From assembly GCA_949987565.1 (NCBI GenBank), contig OX465118.1, positions 5,608,538-5,672,537 of the forward strand: a stretch of DNA of 64,000 nucleotides, given 5' to 3'. Below are positions 59,701 through 64,000 of this stretch, piece after piece (within the stretch, counting starts at the first letter, position 1; every line of letters starts with the position of its first letter). The translations under genes and the position numbers were made by a program. This DNA is from Luidia sarsii. Lineage: Eukaryota > Echinodermata > Asteroidea > Paxillosida > Luidiidae. Below the pieces are notes generated by a model. It saw only the letters and a program-made list of their open reading frames with translations, made no database searches and was not told where the DNA came from.

Positions 59701-61818
59701 AGTCACAAAGTTCAAGTTTGTGTCTGAGTCATGAGTCACGAAGGTCAAGTCCGTGTCTGAGTAGTGAGTCTCAAAGGTCAAGTCCGTGTCTGGGTCATGA
59801 GTCACAAAGGTCAAGTCTGTCTGTGTCTGAGTAGTGAGTCTCAAAGGTCAAGTCCGTGTCTGAGTCATGATTCACAAAGGGCAAGTCTGAGTCGTGAGTC
59901 ACAAAGGTCAAGTCTGTGTCTGAGTTGTGAGTCACAAAGGTCAAGTCCGTGTTTGAGTCGGGAGTCACAAAGGTCAAGTCCGTGTCTGAGTCGGGAGTCA
60001 CAAAGGTCAAGTCTGTGTCTGTATCATGAATCTCAAAGGTCAAGTCTGTGTCTGAATCGTGAGTCACAAAGGCTGCACCACGATTCTGAGTAATGCCTAG
60101 CTGACAACAACCAGCGTCGCAGCAAAAAATTGTTTGGGAATCATACAAAGTAGATTTCTTTTCAGTTCCTGGTTTTGATAATAACTTAAAAGGCTGTACC
60201 GTATTCACAATTATCTTCAAATGTCTGAGATACCACCATCGGTAATAACAAAAACTGTTGCAAACTGCTCAATGACTAAGATGATCTGCAATACGTAAAT
60301 CTCAAAAGATAGAGGGCCTGACATTTCGATCCTAGAAGGACCTTTCTCAAAGGCAAAGTGGCCTTAGAGAATGGACCTGCTAGGATCGAAACATCAAGCC
60401 CTCTAACTTTTGAAGTTTCTTTTCCTTTGTAAATTTTTCTCTTGTAAATGGCTCATGAAATAGGCTTTGAAATAGGATTGAACGAAACCCAGACAATCAT
60501 GTGGCTAATCTGTCCTAAAGAATGTCCAGCTTTCCCAACTTTCAATCCAAAATGTGGCCAAAAGAGTACAGTAGTTGAGTCTAACCACTGTCCGTGCGGT
60601 GGAAACCAGACTCATGGTCATGTCTTCAATGACTGTGATGCTACAGGTCTGCCCTGTCAACTTCCTGCACTTGATAATTCTTGAGCCGATTTCACAAAGC
60701 CTTATGGTTCATCTGAACTTAAGATTAACAGTTCATTGTTGTCACTGTGGTGTGTATACATGTTCTTTCCGTGCTCACTAGTCGTCTTGTGTTTGGTCAT
60801 AAGTAACAATGAGTTTGGTGACATCGAAGACCTATCTAGTGATTCACCTCACCAACTGACGATTCTAACTTTGTTTTGTGAAGTAATGGTTTACATATGA
60901 AATTAGTAGTCCGAATGGTGTATGCCAGATGGTGTTGTACTGTAGTTGACACTTTTCTTTTTGTGCCTTTCTTTGTGACTTTACTGCTGTTTCATGTTCC
61001 ATGTCAGACAAAGCCCGACAGGCCATTCACGATTCAGAGGGGGTAGAGCGATTGCTGGAACTTCTCAAGTCCAAGTCTACCATACCAGATGCAATGCTGG
61101 CCAATCAGAAGGTCCGAGTGGTTGCCAGTGGTTACCTGATGAATCTCACCTATGCCAATGGTGAGTTGTTTGACTTAGATGTAAATTTTCAAAAAGGCTG
61201 TATCCATTTTGTGTGATCCCCGAGAAGGTTTACAACCGTTGGTTGTTTGCATCTGAATGAAAGTGGGGATGTGATCCCTAGAGATAAACGGCAGTTAATG
61301 GTTGAATTGCTTCTGACTGGTGCCCCCACCCCGGCAAAGACTATTTGATGATTAGGGAAGGCCACCATCTAAGGGCTGGATAGCTCAGATGGTAAGAGCG
61401 CCGGTATGCAAAACCAGAGGTCTCAGGTTCAAGTCCTGGTCCAGTCAAAGTTTAATGATTCAGGTGACAGTTGTCATTCTGTGGCAGGAATACAACAGAC
61501 CAAAGTAAAGATACCCAGACTGTCTTTGTTATTGTCATTCTGTGGCAGGAATACTACAGACCAAAGTGAGGATGCAAGGGGGCATTGACCTCTTAGTAGC
61601 CCTTATGAAGAACTTCCCTGATGATATCAACCTTTGTGGCAAGATCATCATGTGCATTGGCAACATTGCTGAACTTGGTAAGTAATCCAACCTTAAAACA
61701 ACTTCAACAATATACAATATAACAACAGCAACAACAGCAACAGCAACATCAGCTTCAGTGACAACAGCAACAGCAGCAGCACAAACAACAATAACAACAA
61801 TATCAGCAGTAACAGCAA

Positions 61819-61853
<35 letters not shown>

Positions 61854-63425
61854 ACAGCAGTAGCAAAAACAGCAGCAACAGCAGCAACAGCAGTAGCAAA
61901 AGCAGCAGCAACAACAGCAACAACAACAGCAACAATATCAGCAGCAGCAGTAACAGCAACAACAGCAATATCAACAACAGCAACAACAGCAATATCAACA
62001 ACAGCAACAAAAGCAATAGCAACAATATCAACAGCAGCAGCAACAACAGCAACACCACAGCCTTCATTGCAGCCACAGTATTCATCTGAACTACAACAAT
62101 CACAGCAACAGTTGCAACCAAAGCAACTGACAGCAACTGTCACCAGTGCAAGCACCATAGTAGCTTATGGTTCTGAACTAATGCTTTAACACCAGCTACA
62201 ACAGTAAGCATAGCAATTGAATTCATGAGTGGAGTCAGGAGAGGTCAGTCGTTGGTGTAATGGCAAACTCTTGTTCCACTTGAACAAGATTCTACCTTTC
62301 TCTCCCGTCATTTCAGATGAGAACAAGGTAGCGTTTGTCAACAGCGGCATCACTGAGCTTCTCATCAAGGCCCTGAAATTGGTTGCCGATGACGACCAGC
62401 TGGAGACCATCTTTGAAGTCATCGCAACATTAGCGGAGAATGGTAAGGCGCCCTCTATTGAGATATTATCCTGATGAATGAAAAGGTCTTCAGAGAAGTT
62501 CCACAGAAGTTCCACAGCAACTGGCCACGCAGAATTTCCAATTTCCGCAGAACACCAAGCCAGCATGGATTGGAACTAGGGACTCCTGCTTTCTAGTGCA
62601 GCTGTCTCAACCACTCGACCACTGAGCTGAACAAAATCATGTGGTGGATTCGAAGGCAAATTCGTAATGGTATTACATTCTCATTGATTAATCAAAATTT
62701 CCTTAAACAAAAAAATAGAAACTGATTAAGAAACCCAAGCAAAGACTAGTTGACTATTTAGGAAGGCCACCATCTAAGGGCTGAATATCTAAGGGTTGGA
62801 TACCTCAGATTGTATGAGTGCTGGTACGCAAAAGCAGAGGTCTCAAGTTCCAGTCCAGTCAAAATTTTCTTTGCCATTTCTTTTTATACATATATCAGTT
62901 TGAAAATACCAGAGAAAATTGGACATGAACCCAAGACCTCTGGTTTGGTGTACATGTACCAGCACTCTTACCATTTGAGCTATCCAGCATTTAGATGGTG
63001 GCCTTCCCAAATAGTGAACGAGTCTTTGCTGGTTTGTGGGCCATTACTCAACTTGACTCCTGATGACGGGCAGAGCACACACTATCCGAAATGTTGAGTT
63101 ACCGGCTCTTTTCAGAGCCACACTTCTTCTCAAAAGAGAAGTGCTTCATGGTGTAGCTTAGAATACAAGATAAACTGAAACAGGCAAAACAGCAGGCAAA
63201 CCAGTCTTCATGTATATGGCTGGGTGAGTTGATTTTCTCTGTGTGTCGTTCTTTTCTGTCCAGATCTGATGAAGCTGGAGTTTGCCAAGTGCAACCTGGT
63301 GTCCACCATCCAGGAGGTCGTCACTAAGTTCACAAACGGAGACATGGCCCAGGCCAGCCAATCAGACGAGGACTTTGACATTGAGAGGGTGGCCAGTGAC
63401 ATCATCATTCTGCTGCTCACTGGAG
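56640..63425 (+). CDS. RAP1GDS1: Rap1 GTPase-GDP dissociation stimulator 1 (SmgGDS) orthologue, exons 2-8
   Basis: Seven plus-strand exons join as 56640-56738, 57935-58063, 58864-58989, 61008-61160, 61549-61677, 62317-62442 and 63264-63425. All seven donor-acceptor joins are phase 1 and restore an open frame of 308 codons. The protein is about the first half of the 607-residue human SmgGDS. Shared landmarks are LKL near the start, CLDCMLQAL, NIIAEMAKNE, VDAGVIPILNGLL, RALGNICCD, GNIAEL, IFEVIATLAEN and DIIILLLTG. SmgGDS is an all-Armadillo cytosolic and nuclear protein that binds small GTPases with polybasic tails (RhoA, Rap1A, Rac1, K-Ras). It aids their prenylation traffic and promotes nucleotide exchange on RhoA and RhoC. 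The gene continues past the right edge of the window. Confidence 0.95.
56805..57425 (+). repeat. 33-bp minisatellite with higher-order units, in an intron
   Basis: Units read like cattctgcacccatcccagt plus gcataagccaaga. Variant blocks (gtatgagacaata, caattgcagtgcataaggca) recur about 174 bp apart. The period is a multiple of three and gives a long H-S-A-P-I-P-V-H frame on plus and others on minus. It follows the exon A donor and lies wholly in intron, so it is not coding in the RAP1GDS1 frame model. Confidence 0.93.
57630..57850 (-). pseudogene. LINE reverse-transcriptase 3' remnant, frameshifted
   Basis: The minus frame reads GGRTKRYQNSFFSRSTSL and continues in other frames with the PSLR and FY parts. 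It is the same element type as at 6705-6990 (both share aaggagatggggaggaact-like DNA). It lies in a RAP1GDS1 intron. Confidence 0.78.
57935..58063 (+). CDS. RAP1GDS1: RAP1GDS1 exon B: Armadillo repeat
   Basis: This 129-nt (43-codon) exon is phase 1 to phase 1. The acceptor is gttattag and the donor is gtatgt. It reads VEESSARLLSLGSVKILTEQ and ends RICNIIAEMAKN. Human SmgGDS has VANIIAEVAKN at this place. The exon covers one ARM unit. Confidence 0.94.
58085..58580 (+). repeat. Tandem repeat, unit about 70 bp, in an intron
   Basis: Six to seven copies of a unit with cagtgggccattcagtgcac, ccatccacagtcacagctgt and ggatgcaatgaccctatttt. It lies right after the exon B donor. Confidence 0.92.
58583..58723. 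mobile_element. Hairpin element of TACGATGCATCG type, full copy
   Basis: The ends ttttcacaaagccttacgat and acaatgagttttgtgaaat are inverted. The interior has gcgatggataacccatcgcg, itself a near-perfect hairpin. Confidence 0.85.
58745..58845 (+). mobile_element. Family B fragment just upstream of exon C
   Basis: It has acacactgtctgaaatgttc, gccatcggctcttctcagaa and ctcattgtcaaagagatgac. It ends about 20 bases before the exon C acceptor, so the exon's branch-point region may come from the element. Confidence 0.7.
58864..58989 (+). CDS. RAP1GDS1: RAP1GDS1 exon C: Armadillo repeat
   Basis: This 126-nt (42-codon) exon is phase 1 to phase 1. The acceptor is tgcccattgcag and the donor is gtaagt. 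It reads ESIREPFVDAGVIPILNGLL and ends QVCRALGNICCDH. Human has VDAGLISPLVQLL and RALGNICYD. A family B transposable element fragment lies immediately upstream, ending within a few tens of bases of the acceptor. Confidence 0.95.
59105..60075 (+). repeat. 33-bp minisatellite, about 29 units, in an intron
   Basis: Units resemble gtcacaaaggtcaagtctgt plus gtctgagtcatga. A block of about 427 bp is repeated (starting near 59337 and 59764). Nearly every unit holds AAAGGTCA and many hold TGAGTCA. The frames C-L-S-x-E-S-Q-R-S-S-P (plus) and S-D-T-D-L-T-F-V-T-H-D (minus) arise from the repeat. Confidence 0.95.
60240..60425. mobile_element. Family A element with foldback core
   Basis: It has the edge actgttgcaaactgctcaat, then aaaagatagagggcctgaca and its inverted partner agccctctaacttttga, with gaccttt/aaaggc arms between. 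Confidence 0.85.
60688..60830. mobile_element. Hairpin element of TACGATGCATCG type
   Basis: It has gatttcacaaagccttatgg at left and gtaacaatgagtttggtgac at right. It is diverged from the copy at 58583. Confidence 0.75.
61008..61160 (+). CDS. RAP1GDS1: RAP1GDS1 exon D: equivalent of the SmgGDS-607/558 cassette
   Basis: This 153-nt (51-codon) exon is phase 1 to phase 1. The acceptor is catgtcag and the donor is gtgagt. It reads DKARQAIHDSEGVERLLELL, continues KSKSTIPDAMLANQKVRVVA and ends SGYLMNLTYAN. It aligns with the human segment ending CGMLMNYSNEN, which is absent from isoform SmgGDS-558. Because the exon is phase-symmetric, skipping it would keep the frame. Confidence 0.93.
61215..61455 (+). 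mobile_element. tRNA-derived SINE, complete
   Basis: The leader (gtgatccctagagataaacg, gactggtgcccccaccccgg), ggatagctcagatggtaaga (A-box) and ggttcaagtcctggtccagt (B-box) are all present. It lies in the intron between exons D and E. Confidence 0.85.
61471..61510 (+). repeat. Duplicated copy of the exon E acceptor and start
   Basis: The sequence ttgtcattctgtggcaggaa then tac-acagaccaaagt is repeated at 61532 with an offset of 61 bp. The upstream copy keeps AG at 61486-61487. Confidence 0.92.
61549..61677 (+). CDS. RAP1GDS1: RAP1GDS1 exon E: Armadillo repeat, with duplicated acceptor upstream
   Basis: This 129-nt (43-codon) exon is phase 1 to phase 1. The acceptor is attctgtggcag and the donor is gtaagt. 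It reads GILQTKVRMQGGIDLLVALM then KNFPDDINLCGKIIMCIGNI and AEL. Human has SLQAQLINMGVIPTLVKLL and FGNLAELE. A copy of the acceptor and first 20-odd exon bases lies 61 bp upstream. Using that copy would shift the frame and reach a stop. Confidence 0.93.
61726..62062 (+). repeat. CAA/CAG trinucleotide array in an intron
   Basis: More than 300 bp of caacagcag-type triplets with a few tat and agt interruptions, about 50 bp after the exon E donor. Open frames (poly-T/A on plus, poly-L or poly-V/A on minus) are products of the repeat. Confidence 0.95.
62317..62442 (+). CDS. RAP1GDS1: RAP1GDS1 exon F: Armadillo repeat
   Basis: This 126-nt (42-codon) exon is phase 1 to phase 1. The acceptor is ccgtcatttcag and the donor is gtaagg. 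It reads DENKVAFVNSGITELLIKAL and ends LETIFEVIATLAEN. Human has REMIFEVLAPLAEND, a near-identical landmark. Confidence 0.95.
62500..62655 (-). mobile_element. Second tRNA-derived SINE family
   Basis: In minus sense it has gctcagtggtcgagtggttg, ctgcactagaaagcaggagt and cctagttccaat. Confidence 0.72.
62740..63030. mobile_element. tRNA-derived SINEs in opposite senses
   Basis: The plus head is near 62790-62870 (cctcagattgtatgagtgct, ctcaagttccagtcc) and the minus head is at 62930-63000 (ccatttgagctatccagcat). Confidence 0.75.
63050..63160 (+). mobile_element. Family B element
   Basis: It has gacgggcagagcacacacta, atgttgagttaccggctctt and ttcagagccacacttctt. It ends about 100 bp before the exon G acceptor. 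Confidence 0.85.
63264..63425 (+). CDS. RAP1GDS1: RAP1GDS1 exon G: Armadillo repeat with acidic linker
   Basis: This 162-nt (54-codon) exon is phase 1 to phase 1. The acceptor is ttctgtccag and the donor is gtaaga. It reads DLMKLEFAKCNLVSTIQEVV, then an acidic linker QASQSDEDFDIERVASD, and ends IIILLLTG. Human has a comparable charged insert before DLMVLLLLGDE. The remaining half of the gene lies to the right of the window. Confidence 0.94.
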
Positions 63426-64000
63426 GTAAGAAATTTGATTGCTGACTTTTTTTGGTCCGAGCAGGATCTTAATGTGGTTTTGAGAAATAAATATGAAACA
63501 AAAGATTGCAAAGAAACTTTGTTTGGACTTGGATTTGAACCTGACACGTCTGGTTTTGCATACCAGCGGTCTTCCCGTCTGAGCTATCCAGCCCTTAGAT
63601 GGTGGCCTTCCCTAATAGTCAACTAGTCTTTGCTGGGATGGGGACACCAGTGAGTCAGAAGCATTCAACCATTAACTGCTGTATATCTCCAGGGATCACA
63701 CCCCTGCTTTCATTCAGATGCAAACAACTAATTGTTGTAAATCTGACTTTAGTAGCTTGGGGATCACACAAAGCAGCTCCAAGTCAAACCAATAAAGGGA
63801 AAAACTGATTGGGAACTTTGCAAACAAATTGAAAAAAGTGGCAAAGAAAACTGTGACTGGACTGGGACTTGAAGCCGAGACCTCTGTTATTTGCGTACCA
63901 GCGCTCTTACCAGAAATAAAGTGCTATACAAAATTGTTGCACACTGCTTACTAACTAAAATTACCAAAATGCAAATCTCAAAATGTCGTGGGCCTGGTGT
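63426..64000. other. Intron after exon G, with minus-sense SINEs and a family A edge
   Basis: Two SINE heads are in minus sense (tctgagctatccagccctta at about 63580 and gaagccgagacctctgttat at about 63870). A family A left edge (aaattgttgcacactgctta) starts near 63930 and runs to the window end. Confidence 0.75.

Noticed and set aside
58994..60220. Serine-rich and aspartate/threonine-rich frames over 59.0-60.2 kb
   Set aside because: They are products of the 33-bp intronic array. Both strands are open for the same reason.
61535..62189. Poly-Leu, Val/Ala-rich and Thr/Ala-rich frames of 140-207 codons
   Set aside because: They come from the CAA/CAG repeat read in different frames. The array lies in an intron of RAP1GDS1.

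Overview
This window is animal nuclear DNA. It has GT-AG introns, short exons far apart, LINE and tRNA-derived SINE remnants, and many terminal-inverted-repeat (TIR) elements. The two recognisable genes are animal genes, and their predicted proteins resemble deuterostome versions. A marine invertebrate deuterostome (echinoderm, hemichordate or cephalochordate) is my best guess. The species cannot be fixed from the sequence alone.

Two genes can be assembled exon by exon. On the minus strand, six exons between 16932 and 4783 encode a TspanC8-type tetraspanin, from the end of TM1 to the stop codon. All five introns are phase 0, and the large extracellular loop has eight cysteines. Its first exon (N-terminus and most of TM1) was not found. 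On the plus strand, seven exons between 56640 and 63425 encode the N-terminal half of a RAP1GDS1 (SmgGDS) orthologue. Every intron is phase 1, and most exons equal one Armadillo repeat. The gene runs off the right edge. A likely start exon lies at 49536-49627, where ATG G precedes a donor and gives a start MDDLEQ when spliced to 56640. The two genes are arranged head to head. From memory, human TSPAN5 (also a TspanC8 member) and RAP1GDS1 are neighbours at 4q23, so this may be ancient linkage with a local rearrangement.

The roughly 32 kb between the genes has no recognised gene. It holds dispersed TIR and foldback elements: a GTCCTGCTAGGATC family (A), a GTTTGCGGTGACACC family (B), a GGCCCAATACAACATTGG family (C), a TTAA-flanked GCCGCGTCCGCACTGGAC family (D), a 1-kb TTTTCGACG element in two copies, and others. 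It also has tRNA-SINEs, LINE reverse-transcriptase 3' ends, tandem arrays and widespread TACATG hexamer arrays. Five blocks between 38.7 and 47.1 kb look single-copy and may be regulatory. Several short open frames with splice-like edges (55460-55564, 47584-47784, 43435-43586, 29505-29597, 27878-27976) are recorded as unproven.

The introns of both genes carry tandem arrays. Those in the RAP1GDS1 introns include a 33-bp array rich in AP-1-like and nuclear-receptor half-site sequences, and a CAA/CAG array. A duplicated splice acceptor sits 61 bp upstream of one exon. I found no prokaryotic operon, CRISPR array, or rRNA or tRNA gene likely to be functional.
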